A stretch of DNA of 64,000 nt from Tomocerus qinae (taxonomy: Eukaryota > Arthropoda > Collembola > Entomobryomorpha > Tomoceridae). Under the pieces are notes generated by a model that searched no databases, was not told the DNA's origin, and saw only the letters and a program-made list of their open reading frames with translations. Each line of letters begins with the position of its first letter. The stretch's first letter is position 1. The position numbers were made by a program, and so were the translations under genes. The DNA lies in contig CM034546.1 of assembly GCA_020055645.1 (NCBI GenBank), positions 111,693,375-111,757,374 of the forward strand. The letters are read 5' to 3'. Below are positions 41,601-49,237 of this stretch, piece after piece.

Positions 41601-44600
41601 TTTCAACACAAACCCCATTTCAATTTAGCAAATCAAGAGTAAAGTCAAGCAAATTTTTCATTGTTATCCCTGCAAATATCCTTTTACCATCTCTATTTTT
41701 CACTTTCATCTGTTTAATTTCATTATCCCCATAGTCACAAATCCTGCAAGGTTATGCTGATTTCCGTGAACAAAATGTCGAAACAATTATTCCATTTTGA
41801 CGAATATCTAACTCCGAGTTTGATTCTTTTTTAAATTGGCGGACAAACATTCCTGTTTATAGCCAATCATTTATTGAACGACTTAAAAATTGTGCTCCGT
41901 GCCCAATTTTTCTTTCCATGCTTTGCCTAGCTATACCTGAGCATCGTGCAGTATTAGGAGCGTAAGCCTCTCAGTCAGCAGCCCGTACGTACTGTTTTAC
42001 GTTGTAAGCCTCTATAGTGAACGGAAATTGCATGAGGTACCCAACTTTGACTTCACATCGTATCCCTAGCTATTTATGAGCCTCGTGCAGTATAATGAGC
42101 GTAAGCCTCTCAGTCAGCAGCCATTACTGTCCCACGCTGTAAGTCTCTATAGCGTTTTGACCGACTCTGACCAATAATTTTCACTTACTTGAAAATTTCA
42201 ATATCCATATTAAAGCCGGAGGGACTAACGGAATCAAGCGACGAAACCCCTGATGAGGAACCCGAGGGACGTAAGGGAATGAGAGAATGCGAACTAGCTT
42301 CGCATTCTCAATGGCCATTGCCCCATCAGGCAGATTTGACTAAATCTGACTAAATTTAAATGACGCCATTCTTATCTCTTTGTGGAATTGTCCTTCTACC
42401 CTATTGCTGCCACTGCTCATAGCCTACCTGTAATATTTCCTATTTCCTATCTACCTATGCTAATATTATCTAATTTCTTACGATGAACTCCTGAACTTAC
42501 CTTTTAAACAATCACTTACTTCTTGACTCTGCCTCTACTTACATCTCGACGGTGCTGTCCGCACCGAGAGATTTTCTAGAAAAACGCCCCTTTTCCCTAA
42601 CTTAACTAAAATTACATTTATTCTTCATTAAAAATATATTTAATTCTAACTCAAAATTGTCCTACCATTTCAATCTGACGCTAAATTCAGTCGCTCTATC
42701 CTAAAATAAAAATAAGTCCCAATTCCCTACATAATTAATATAATATTTATTCCCCCATCTATACACTCAACAAACCCAGTAAATATATTTATTTCCTGAC
42801 AATATTATCATTTCTTTTGTAATTGGCTTTCTATCTGTAAGTGACAGCGTCTACAATATTTGAATGCAGATAAAAGTTAATATCAAGGAGAGAGTTTAGT
42901 TAAGTATTCTTAGCAGGTTGCTTGGGTTAAGAAGTTGATGTTCATTTAGGAAATGGTATATAGGTAGTCTACTTAGTAGGAGTACCTAATACTGTCTGGC
43001 GACCACTTTCCTTTCTGACTTGAAAAGGACAAAAGGGAAAACTTTTGTTCGTACTACATATGGAGGATTTCGGATTAGTTGAGTACGGCTAGTGTGGTTC
43101 GCTGAAGATTCAGTTTTCCAACTCTTCGCATTGATACTGTTGGAGAAACTGTAAGTGTAAATGTAGCAAAAGTTAGACGTGGACTGCTTTGACTTCTGTG
43201 GAGAAAGTTGCCGGAATTCCCTTGACTTTTTACTTTCTTTCTTCACGGTTTGCTCCTTAAGTGTTCTTTCGATTTGGATTTGACGCGGAAGTCAGTTTTA
43301 TTTTTATTATTCTACTGTACATACCTCCCGCGTCCTCACTCAGTACTATTCTAAAGTCTCTATTATTTCAATTGATTAACTTTCCTGAATATAAATATCT
43401 AATTGAATTCAATTCCTTCGTTATTAACACACAGATTTGTTGGTAGACCTACATTTCTTGTCAACGTCCATCGCGTTTACGCTTGGGAGAAAGCTAAATG
43501 CACCTTCGACTTTGAAGAATAGTTTTCTCCCATCAGAAATTCTCGCCCTTCACTTCCCATCCGAGTTAAGCGTCAGTTTGTCGCATCAGTAGCCATATAA
43601 ATTATTACATTTTACAGACAAGTCCGGACTACTGGATGTTTTGTGCTGTACAATGCACTTACTATGCTTCACTTTCTTGTGTTAAAACTTTTTTGCCAGG
43701 CAGGGCATGTCTTATCTCCTTCATTTTATGTTCTTTCATATTATAATGCTCTCTCCTGGTAAAATGCATCCATAGACTCGTGGAGTATGAAGAACATTTA
43801 TCACCGCCGACATCTGTGAATTTTTATACGCCTTTTAGTGCTTGCTACTCTTTCTCCACAATACTACTGATGCTTTGGGAGAGCATCGTCTGTTAGCAAG
43901 TATTTCAAAAACCATTGTGTAAAATGCCTTTAAAAGAAAGCATTATTAAGAAAATTGAGATAAATGTGAATGGTAATAGTAAGTCATCCCATAAATTACT
44001 AAAAAATTATTTTGCATAGATTAACACTGAGCATTCCATTAATGGTCGTGAATATTTAATTAAGTATAATGTCATTGCAGATAAGATTTAATAGCGAAAT
44101 TTAAGAATATAATACAGATAATAAATCTGAAAGAAGTCATTAAATCCTTGAGAGAGTTATATTGCAATGTGTATTATGTATTATAAGAAAGATATTGACA
44201 AGATTTTTTAGGGCGAGATCGGTTTAAATAAATAATTTTGTTTTGTGCAGATCATAGATGGAAATGGGAAGAGTGGACTAAGCAATCGGAGAGAGCCTGG
44301 TAAATTCTGTGGAGAGATCGAGCAGCCCCAGACGTTTATTTCAGAGACGAGCGTGGTGCGTCTTGTATTCTACGTGGACAATTTCACGGAGCAGACCTAC
44401 TTTCGTTTCGACTCTCGGGCCGAACAACAATACGAAGTTTATCTTCGCTATGGTCAACATCCGGAACTTTATCCGAATCGACGGGGTGAGGTGAGTACTC
44501 AACAAATCGGAAACAGGAGATAGTGAGTGAATGAAATGCAGGAGAATGCACAATACAACATAAACAATCTGAACAAGATTAGACAAGAGTCAACTGTTGT

Positions 44601-47600
44601 TGTAACAGAAGGAGAGGAAATTCATATTTAGTATTATTACATAATATTTCGAATGTGTATCTACATTATTGTATGACATAGAGTTGAAAAGGAAGGAGTG
44701 AAGGATATTTAGTTAGAAACGCCAGAAAGACTATCACAATTTCCACAAAGCTATGAACCAAGTGACATTGGTGATAAAGTTTTGTTATTTAGTTTAGTGG
44801 AAGCAGATGTGAGAATTTGGCTATACATAATGCATGAAGGCAGTGAGTGGATAGATACATAGAACAGAGTCGAAGTGTAATGTCACTATTATCTAGAAAG
44901 GTTTAGTGTGTACTGGAAGGGAGAGTGTCTCGGGAGCGGATGTGATGTGGCGTGGGTGAAAGCTTTCCCTCCTCCGTGAGTCGAGTTCAGAGCTGAGGCT
45001 TAGATTGCATTTGCATTTGATTTTCCAGGTGGTGCCGAACACATATTGTGAGCGGGTATTCCGGGATTGTCGTATGCAGACTTGCTACGTGCAGTCGCCA
45101 GCCTACCCGGGGATTTATCCGAGAAATTTACATTGCAAATATTATTTGAACACTCGTCTCCCGTTCACGAAGCTACACATTGAAAACGAAGAGTTCAATG
45201 TGGATGGTCAGCGTTGTGAGAATCTGATGTTGTGTCCAATGAAAGCCATCGGATCTGACTGTCCCAATGATTACATTCGAATTTATGATGGGAAAGATGA
45301 AAAGAGTCCGGTGATCGGCACGTTTTGTGGAATGGGGAAATTTCCGTACTCCATCATTGGAACGGGCTCAGATCTTTTTGTCGAGTTTGTCACGTCCGCG
45401 GCGGGACCCTTACTCAACACGGGCTTCCACTTCAACGTGGCTCATTGGCCGGGACATGTCGAGACTTCCGGGAAGAAGAACGGCACTTGTGACTGGACAT
45501 TCACTAGCACAGCTCTTGCCAACTCGGGAGATAAGCAGGGTCTCTTCTGGTCTGTCTCACATTGGTATCCGCCTCACACAACGTGCACATACCTGATGGT
45601 GGGGAAACCCGAGGAAATCGTTCGACTGTACTTCCCCAGTTTTCGGATCGAACGGATCGAAGCGCCCATCAGGAAGTGGGACGGCGAGTGCGGAGAGTCT
45701 CTCACAATTTATGACGCCAGCTGGGCCGACGACTCGAAAATTATAAAAACTTTTTGCGACACTTTCTCGAGACCACTGGAGAAGTTTGATTTTGTGTCAA
45801 CATCTAATGCTCTCTTTGTTCGCTTCGAGTCCAAGACAGGCAGCTATAGTGGCAGTTCTCTCTACTACTGGGCACATTATGACTTCTTCAATAATAGCCA
45901 TTATGGCGAGTCTGTGGCTGGCACCCTTTGTGATGAAGTGTTCGCCGCTTGGCAAATGTCCGAGGGAAAGTTTGCATCTCCTCTCAATACGCTCGTCTAC
46001 AAGGCTGATGAGAAACCCATCATCTGCAGATTTCGATTCGTCTCTACCAAAAGACTTTTTGCAAGAGTTATCATCACCATCAAAAACCTCAATTTTAAGT
46101 ACAACCAGGACTCCTGCGTTAATTGCTGGACTGACCGAGTCGATAAGGTAATCACTTTCCCTTGAATCCGTTACAGCTTTTTGTCGATATAACATTAGGT
46201 ACATTTATTACCAAATTGGTACTGTTGTCCAATCTGAATAAATTATTACCATAATAGTTAACCTTCATAAAAATGGGTAATACACACATCTGAAACATAA
46301 TTTAATCATGCAGATTAAATTTATTGTCCTACTATTAATACGACAGATGGGTATGATGAGTATGAAAGCTTTGAGTGTGTATTATACATGTTATCCATGT
46401 TGGAATGTCTAAACCAAAATGCATGTTATGCTGACCAAAAGAGTATCATTAGTTAAGCTCTGAGAAGTTAAAAATTAAATATTTTCGGTTTCAATTTTTG
46501 TAAAGACCCTAAAAGAGCAACTATGTGTAAAATTGTTTGCGTTAGAGTGGAACGAGTTTCTTTATCGCAGTTTCTTGTTGAAAACTCAAGAAAGATATGG
46601 ATTTTGTAAACTAAGGTAAACTTTGTTGTATTCCTATAGGTGACATTGATGGATCCGTTAAGAAATTCATCAAGGATGTGTCTGTGCAAGGAAAATCAAG
46701 GGCAATTCAGCTACCCGGTCACACTGATTTCACAGGGAGAGGAAGCGGAGATGTCTTTGCGTGTGGATTCTCGTCACGCACTCGCGAACTACTTTAAGTC
46801 GAATGTGCCCATCTTTGAAGGGTCGTACAAATTCATTCATGGTCCCCTATGTGGGCCATCTGAGCTTGGTCCAAGTGCTGACGGGAAATTGAAGTTTCCA
46901 TTTTATTACAACCCAGCTCTGAAAGATCAGCCAGTATCTTGCATCTGGGAATTGAAAATTCATCCAGAGAAAGACCTTTGGATCCATTTGGATAAATTGG
47001 TGTTTTCCGTATCGAGCAAGTCGTGTGCAGATGCCAAGTTGGAACTGTATCTGCCATCCTCTCCCGCATCGCCATCTCCGGCGGCAGGAGGAAGCAGTTC
47101 GTACTACAACCCTGTATCGGGACTTCCACCTTTCCACTCTCATCCTCAGAAGCAGCAAAATCAGCCAATTCTCAATTTGTGTGGTGATTCAAACGTAGGT
47201 GATCGGAAAACGGAAATTTCGTCGAAGCTCCCTGTCCTCACGGCACAAAAGCTCCAACAGGGAGGACCACTCACAATCAGACTCGAGGCGTCTGCTGCAT
47301 CCAAATTGCATTTCGTGATCTCATGGACGGAGGTCACTCTTCTCCCCAGGAATCCCGACGGCACTCTCATGATTTCCAAATTAGAGCAGAAAACTGAAGA
47401 GTGTGGATTCATTTGTCCGGGACCTGAAGGTTTTTGTATATCCAAAGAGCTCGTCTGTAATGGTGTTCAAAATTGCCCGAGTAATTCCACCGGGCTGCAT
47501 GACGAGTCAGAGGCCAAGTGTAAAGTGACTGGTAATCAATTTATTGTCTTCAATGTTCATCTCAACATTAGTTGGGTCACAGCAGCCATTGCCGGCGGCT

Positions 47601-47677
47601 CCGGAGCTTTACTCCTCTGTCTTTGTTGTGTTTTGTGTTGCCGCTGTTGTCGGCGGAAAGAACCAGAAGACTATTGA
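8561..47677 (+). CDS. Multi-CUB, LDLa-domain single-pass membrane protein (LEV-10/Culd-like)
   Basis: Five exons (8561-8651, 16902-17143, 44251-44490, 45029-46147, 46640-47677) join without a frame break to 909 residues. Residues 1-28 are a signal peptide. CUB domains lie at about 45-185, 210-330, 345-476, 492-634 and 635-796; the second is the most canonical (QSPAYPGIYP, then DYIRIYDG). A six-cysteine LDLa module spans 819-858 and a membrane helix about 873-898. The tail after the Cys-rich CLCCVLCCRCC is very short, with C-terminus EPEDY. Signal + several CUBs + LDLa + TM is the architecture of nematode LEV-10, which clusters acetylcholine receptors, and of insect Culd. Neto differs in having two CUBs and a long tail. 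Orthology is an inference from architecture, so no symbol is given. Intron 2 (27.1 kb) hosts two LTR elements in sense orientation. The ATG at 8561 was chosen because it starts a clear signal peptide. Confidence 0.85.
8652..16901 (+). other. Intron 1 of the CUB gene (8.25 kb)
   Basis: GT-AG, phase 1. AT-rich and without a recognisable nested gene, RNA gene or mobile element. The longest open frames (for example 125 codons at 15338-15715 on the minus strand, 71 codons at 11249-11464) show no domain signature and read like random translations. Confidence 0.7.
16902..17143 (+). CDS. CUB gene exon 2: first half of CUB1
   Basis: The acceptor CTTGCAG lies at 16895-16901 and the donor CAG|GTGAGA at 17144. 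Residues 31-111: a glycine-rich linker, C45, the CUB-like SPQVTPENYG segment, C71 and C105. It ends in phase 0. Confidence 0.85.
21277..21830 (+). repeat. Diverged tandem duplication, unit about 260-290 bp
   Basis: Copy a is about 21277-21535 and copy b about 21537-21830. Shared anchors in the same order are AAACTCA(G/A)TTGG, GAAAACTGAAAAGTC (21326 and 21606), GGTATAATACA, CAAAATGTG and ACAACTACATAAATAAATG. Many substitutions and small indels indicate an old duplication. No reading frame is preserved. Confidence 0.8.
24355..25008 (+). repeat. Diverged tandem duplication, unit about 325-330 bp
   Basis: Copy a is about 24355-24679 and copy b about 24680-25008. Shared anchors include TTTGAACAATCTA (24421 and 24757), ACGATGAAAGGAATGAAATT, CAGTAATTATTA, TTCAGAATGACTGTCAAT and TCTGAACTACTAGATCG, which ends each copy. 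The sequence is non-coding and its family is not recognised. Confidence 0.85.
29170..29699 (+). repeat. 5' LTR of the BEL/Pao element
   Basis: 530 bp, TG...CA, flanked on the left by the target copy ACCTG (29165-29169). It contains AATAAA at 29416-29421, a possible poly(A) signal for the element. Confidence 0.95.
29704..29721 (+). other. Putative primer-binding site of the BEL/Pao element
   Basis: TGGTCCTTCAGTCACCGG starts four bases after the 5' LTR. TGG is the complement of a tRNA 3' CCA end, as expected for a primer site. The tRNA itself was not identified. Confidence 0.55.
30069..35267 (+). CDS. gag-pol: Gag-Pol polyprotein of the BEL/Pao element
   Basis: 1,732 residues, uninterrupted. 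The ATG at 30069 has a strong context (ATCACCATGG); the frame is open further left but with no better start. Domains in order: gag region with a DUF1759-like part (about 115-290); zinc knuckles CX2CX4HX4C (358-371) and CX2CX4HX3H (377-389); A17-type aspartic protease with DDGS at 453-456; reverse transcriptase with FTADVAK (D787) and YVDD (867-870); RNase H with D1044, E1088, D1118, D1164; integrase with zinc-binding H1349, H1354, C1384, C1387 and catalytic D1419, D1485, E1539; a C-terminal DUF5641-like segment (about 1620-1715). Gag and Pol share one frame, as is common in BEL/Pao, so protease cleavage would separate them. All catalytic signatures looked for are present, which suggests an active or very recently active copy. 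DDGS in place of the usual DSGS in the protease is a minor oddity. Confidence 0.97.
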   Translation: MDVVKCDRRALALTLTRLQQVIASYDVTAPPPQHEVGIQELELLQVKAKCTSLIERASAVAKSDAEFITEGGELVVLEDMISKASIKLAEIKKTFPTPGGGTGGFAAGGADVKLPKLEIPFFNGDTQNWLSFQDLFVSSIHNNNKLSGSQKLQYLKGLLQGEPASLIKDIPVTDASYQQAWDILKARYEVRLDIIRSHFDRLLSLQVIQQGNPAMLRKIGDSTNECNRALEVLKLTPEQKWDSLLIHLMSRKLDTESRVEWEKKLAADELPSISKFTDFVLSHARATAAGGMKPKQSTPKQSGNSEKKSVHLSNTENKSSKSCTVESCEEIHFLYACAKFRDFSIDERWSFVRKARLCFNCLRSDHGTQECKSTSSCKKCQKRHHTLLHRQEKSSSSSTPAAEKKPEQTPKPVASLANNFAMSGSAAQVLLSTALIRVKDSKNNFQVCRALLDDGSQASFVTTNCATRLGLHKTNKSVQIRGVGGIDAGRTTQCASLQFTSCHTSSKSFSVDAYLQEKLTGNLPSYPVQPRTWPHLENLQLADPKFYEPGKIDILLGRDVYDELVLSRKMKGSPGTPTARETVLGWILGGPIRPSPHQSYNYLVTNHTICDLDATLQKFWELEEVPSTRLQTPEEIECEQHFASTHVRDSTGRFVVRLPFKRNAKEIGESRHQALRRLKSGERSRSSHPSKQIEYNAVLEEYLTLNHMEQVPAQEVAKATQVYYIPHHSVYKPSSTTTKVRVVFDASAKSSNGVSLNENLLIGPKLQDDLFSILVRFRTHEIAFTADVAKMYRQVQLHPDDCDFQRILWRKSPEEPISDYRLTTATFGTAAAPYLAIKSLQQLALDEMATTKNNYHPVAITILKDFYVDDLMSGSSSDTEAINKKSELLRILAAGKMELRKWSSNSNAFLESLPPELRETNFPLRIDEDDTVKTLGLTWSPASDMFSISVVMPPTRETITRRSLLSDVAKTFDPLGLLSPATIKAKLILQSLWKEKQDWDDPIPPKYQQDWLEYLQDFPNYNQLNIPRCITMPASKYELHGFCDASQVAYAACVYLRSTNTSSEVQVRLICSKTKVAPINYVSVARLELCGATLLSKLMEKVKSSLNLPISNVTYWSDSTIVLAWIGSPSSRWKIFVANRVAKIQETSLSNQWNHVRGEENPADCASRGINPSALKDHLLWWNGPQWLLSSILPSRVSTTEESTEEAILLEERTNVTSHHTTSTPNLLDKCSTLLQLQRVTALLLRVFRLKSFKAPGPLTVPDLRSAMEYWIRKEQMSSFKDTISAIKKGENIPASGKQLKGLSPFLDNSGILRVGGRLQNSNLTPDRKHPILLPKKSRLTILIVEHYHKTLGHAGNQLLLASLQSNYWILGARDIIRYLIRKCIPCHRVRAETAQQMMGNLPAPRVNQTRPFQTCGVDFAGPFQLLLKRGRGQKSQKFYVAVFICFVVRAIHLELVSDLTTEAFLAAFRRFVSRRGLCTDVYSDCGTNFVGACAELKTYLRNIQSSTLGAHLKESLAKDGITWHFNPPSSPHFGGLWEAGVKSFKYHLKRIVGNHTLTSEEMLTVLAQIEACLNSRPLTALSTDPNDLTALTPGHFLVGDALLAIPEPDVTDLKTNSLSRWQLTQQLYQHFWHRWSSEYLSRLQQRPKWWSEKKNIEIGDLVLLKDERLPSLKWKLGRVQDVFPGKDDLVRAVSVKTSDGIFTRPIAKLCPLPIESPQQFCAEDSTSHHFS
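35245..35400 (+). repeat. 21-bp tandem repeats at the end of pol
   Basis: About five units of 21 bp of the type ACTCCACACCACTTCAGCTGA, drifting to TCTCCGCACCACTTGTGCTGA. They are bracketed by two longer related pieces (CAGCAGTTTTGTGCTGAGGACT). The pol stop at 35265-35267 falls inside the array. The 21-bp period keeps another frame open from 35212 to 35460, but that peptide is simply the repeat. Confidence 0.85.
35629..35657 (+). other. Hairpin and polypurine-type tract before the 3' LTR
   Basis: A near-perfect stem (TTGAGATA, one base, TATCTCAA) is followed by AAGGCCGGGTGTA directly against the 3' LTR. This is where plus-strand priming should start in an LTR element. The purine tract is short and interrupted. 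Confidence 0.5.
35658..36187 (+). repeat. 3' LTR of the BEL/Pao element
   Basis: 530 bp and seemingly identical to the 5' LTR (constant offset 6,488). It is followed by the second target copy ACCTG at 36188-36192. The poly(A) hexamer is at 35904-35909. Confidence 0.95.
36188..36415 (+). other. Host intron sequence between the two LTR elements
   Basis: 228 bp of CUB-gene intron 2. It begins with the BEL/Pao target copy ACCTG. A pyrimidine-rich stretch ending in CTGCAG at 36226 looks like a splice acceptor, but no exon with conserved coding sequence follows it. Confidence 0.7.
36416..36937. repeat. Left terminal direct repeat of the non-coding LTR element
   Basis: 522 bp, TG...CA. Its left edge is a perfect 11-bp hairpin (GAGAATGCGAA, loop CTAGC, TTCGCATTCTC; 36418-36444). 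It is preceded by target copy ATAT at 36412-36415. Confidence 0.9.
38200..39111. repeat. Duplicated module of about 300 bp with GGAC tetramers
   Basis: Copy A 38200-38499 and copy B 38800-39111 share AATTTGGTAGAAGCGGAGTG at the start, ATCTCAGCAACCAATGGACCG in the middle, GTTATCGTGGGTACGGACGG near the end, and TATTCAGGCGAGCTAAAA at the end. The inverse of that end, AGCTCGCCTGAGTAA, lies at about 37962-37976, so copy A may be one side of a small inverted-repeat element. No open frame. Confidence 0.8.
38500..38725. repeat. 40-bp tandem array between the duplicated modules
   Basis: About six imperfect units with period 40 (the last 39). The motif TTGACTATGAAAATCAACA recurs at about 38508, 38548, 38588, 38628, 38668 and 38707. 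One more unit-like copy lies outside at 38168. Confidence 0.8.
39622..40018. repeat. Long foldback, arms about 160 bp
   Basis: The left arm 39622-39780 is closely matched by the reverse complement of 39855-40018, with a spacer of about 74 bp. Shared blocks include CGTCCATGG, CAAATTATTCTGA, ATCAACTCAAAAACCAA and GGGAAAAAGATGCTCC. A transcript would form a long imperfect double-stranded hairpin. Short frames here are by-products. Confidence 0.85.
40594..40860. repeat. Second foldback, arms about 85-95 bp
   Basis: The left arm 40594-40681 matches the reverse complement of 40764-40860. The innermost ATCCTACGGGACGTAAAC is perfect; outer parts share TTAATTTGGACTTTTGC and GAGGAAAAT, with gaps. The loop is about 82 bp. 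The 109-codon frame at 40587-40916 runs through both arms and is not a credible gene. Confidence 0.85.
41927..42160. repeat. Two-copy repeat next to the right terminal repeat
   Basis: About 95 bp repeated at a spacing of about 137 bp (from 41927 and from 42064). Shared parts are CCTAGCTAT, CGTGCAGTAT and AGCGTAAGCCTCTCAGTCAG. It is non-coding. Confidence 0.75.
42280..42801. repeat. Right terminal direct repeat of the non-coding LTR element
   Basis: 522 bp, same length as the left copy with one difference noticed (42678). It is preceded by AAGGGAA and followed by the target copy ATAT (42802-42805). Confidence 0.9.
42806..44250 (+). other. Intron 2 of the CUB gene, part right of the LTR elements
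   Basis: 1.4 kb of AT-rich intron leading to the exon 3 acceptor at 44250. Nothing recognisable apart from short chance frames (42986-43246 minus, 43261-43446 plus). Confidence 0.7.
44251..44490 (+). CDS. CUB gene exon 3: second half of CUB1
   Basis: The acceptor TTTTGTGCAG ends at 44250 and the donor GAG|GTGAGT begins at 44491. It is 80 codons, phase 0 on both sides, residues 112-191. FCGE (C131) supplies the fourth CUB cysteine, followed by the beta-strand pattern VVRLVFYVDN and a Tyr/Arg-rich end. Confidence 0.85.
45029..46147 (+). CDS. CUB gene exon 4: CUB2, CUB3 and the start of CUB4
   Basis: The largest exon, 373 codons, phase 0 on both sides, residues 192-564. CUB2 (about 210-330) has QSPAYPGIYPRNLHC, DYIRIYDGKD and GTFCG, the usual calcium-binding CUB pattern. 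CUB3 (about 345-476) has C345, C377, C412, GESLTIYDA and KTFCDTF. CUB4 begins near C492. The acceptor TTTTCCAG ends at 45028; the donor AAG|GTAATC begins at 46148. Confidence 0.92.
46640..47677 (+). CDS. CUB gene exon 5: end of CUB4, CUB5, LDLa, TM, short tail
   Basis: The acceptor TTCCTATAG ends at 46639 and the stop TGA is at 47675-47677; residues 565-909. CUB5 (635-796) carries an unusual Ser/Pro/Ala/Gly- and Gln-rich insert at about 703-740. LDLa cysteines are 819, 823, 830, 837, 843 and 858, but the calcium-binding loop is atypical (SNSTGLHDES instead of the usual DGSDE). The hydrophobic span 875-897 is followed by basic CRRK, fitting a type I membrane protein. The Cys cluster at the inner face could be acylated (inference). 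Confidence 0.92.
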   Translation: MTLMDPLRNSSRMCLCKENQGQFSYPVTLISQGEEAEMSLRVDSRHALANYFKSNVPIFEGSYKFIHGPLCGPSELGPSADGKLKFPFYYNPALKDQPVSCIWELKIHPEKDLWIHLDKLVFSVSSKSCADAKLELYLPSSPASPSPAAGGSSSYYNPVSGLPPFHSHPQKQQNQPILNLCGDSNVGDRKTEISSKLPVLTAQKLQQGGPLTIRLEASAASKLHFVISWTEVTLLPRNPDGTLMISKLEQKTEECGFICPGPEGFCISKELVCNGVQNCPSNSTGLHDESEAKCKVTGNQFIVFNVHLNISWVTAAIAGGSGALLLCLCCVLCCRCCRRKEPEDY

Positions 47678-49230
47678 GACCACCAACATGTTTTTAAGTC
47701 TACTCAGTTACTTAATATCCAGTTCTTATCATTTCTTCGTACAAACTCTGGATGTCAAATTATGTGGAAACAAATCGCTGCCAACTTAAACTGCACTGTC
47801 ATTACAATACAATAAACAGACTCTTTTATGCAATTCATCATCGAAATATCAAGTAGTGGAGTGACTACCTTTTTCTATACTAAGGGACTATAGCCATAAT
47901 ATAGTATAGTAGTATATCTGTACAAAATGATGGAAATTTTCATACTTGTGTAGTTACCCAATTCTAAATCATTTCTCCTCCTGTTAATATAACATGGAAA
48001 CTTACGAAATACTGCCTATATCAAGGAGTTTGGAATATTATTACACTATATCCTATACCAAAATTCAAAACAAATGTTTAATCCGATTAATTAACTTCTA
48101 CCTTATTAAAACTTTGTTCACAAAGATGGTTGATGGTATATGTAGTAGTCCAATTAAGAATCATACAGGTGAATACTATATATAGTCAATACCTGAGAAA
48201 TTGTCATTAGCGATAAGCAATTCTATAGTAGTATCAAATTCAATGGTGTTTCCGTATTCAACAGTGTTATACTTTATAAAATGTCTACTGTGACGGTTAT
48301 AACCTATAACTAGTTCATAAGTATCTAACAGATATGCCGCAATTAAGGAAATATCACCTAATGGTTAATTATAATAGTAACATGATACAACTACTAGTAA
48401 GATTTATTATGGCAATGTAGTGATCGTAAATACCACAAATATTTATTAGCTTGTAAATAAGTAGCTTAGTATTTGTGAACTAAGTGTACTAAGGTTATTT
48501 ACTATTAAAAGAGCTCTGTGAGACCACATGAATACAAGACAGTTACTTGAGGAGGAGGTATTAAATTTACATATATGTACCATTGTTACTGTTATTATAA
48601 GAGAAATACTACCTAAACTGAATTACCCTGTTGAAATTTAGCTGCTAATTAGAAGCGTATTGGACTAAGCTGTTTAACATTTATACATAGGGAGTGTAGG
48701 AATTTTGTTTCACCTGTAATTACTTTACAGTCGTATATAAGTACTACTTTCCTCGCCATTGGCTAATCAAAAGGATCTGTTTATGAAGTAGTACGTAAAT
48801 TGTTTTTTCGTTAATTTTATAGTGAATGTAGTATAGATACAAATATTAATATGCCTTTGTACATGTTAAATATACCTGTGTTTTTAGCCAAGAGAAATAT
48901 AGATATGAACTGCACGTTTTAATTTGGAGCGAAAGAATAAAAATGAATTGGTAGTGAAAGAAAGAGGGTGGAAGGACTGAGCTCCGTATTTGTGTTTTGA
49001 TTTATGTTCACAATGTATATAAACAAAGTCATAAAGATGAAATGAAAGAGTTGTCTAAGAGAAAGGAAATTTCCGGTGCACCCTTCAGTATGTGGGTATT
49101 CTGCAATAAGTCGCACGTAGTGTGACACCCACCAGTAGTGTTGGCTAATACCCATGGAATGTAGGATATGGAAAAGCAAACCGAAAAGTAACATATGCAA
49201 TCTTTCACGTTTCCACTAAAGGATTTGGAG
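47678..49230 (+). other. 3' UTR of the CUB gene and downstream DNA
   Basis: AATAAA at 47811-47816, about 135 bases after the stop, is the nearest good poly(A) signal. Another lies at 48936-48941. The rest is AT-rich with no recognised gene. Confidence 0.55.
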
Positions 49231-49237
49231 TATAAAG

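Larger units (their letters stand above)
36416..42801. mobile_element. Non-coding LTR-type element (LARD-like), 6,386 bp
   Basis: Two 522-bp direct repeats (36416-36937, 42280-42801) begin TGAGAG, end CTGACA and differ at one base noticed (36814 T versus 42678 A). The 4-bp ATAT lies on both outer sides (36412-36415, 42802-42805), so it was inserted as a unit. AAGGGAA abuts the right repeat, as a weak polypurine tract would. No TGG primer site follows the left repeat. The 5,342-bp interior has no frame longer than about 110 codons and no protease, RT or integrase motif. It carries several inverted repeats, a 40-bp tandem array and duplicated modules. This fits a large non-autonomous LTR derivative mobilised in trans. 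A 4-bp AT-rich duplication fits Ty3/gypsy-type integrases, but that link is inference. Orientation is not certain; the polypurine position suggests +. Confidence 0.85.
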
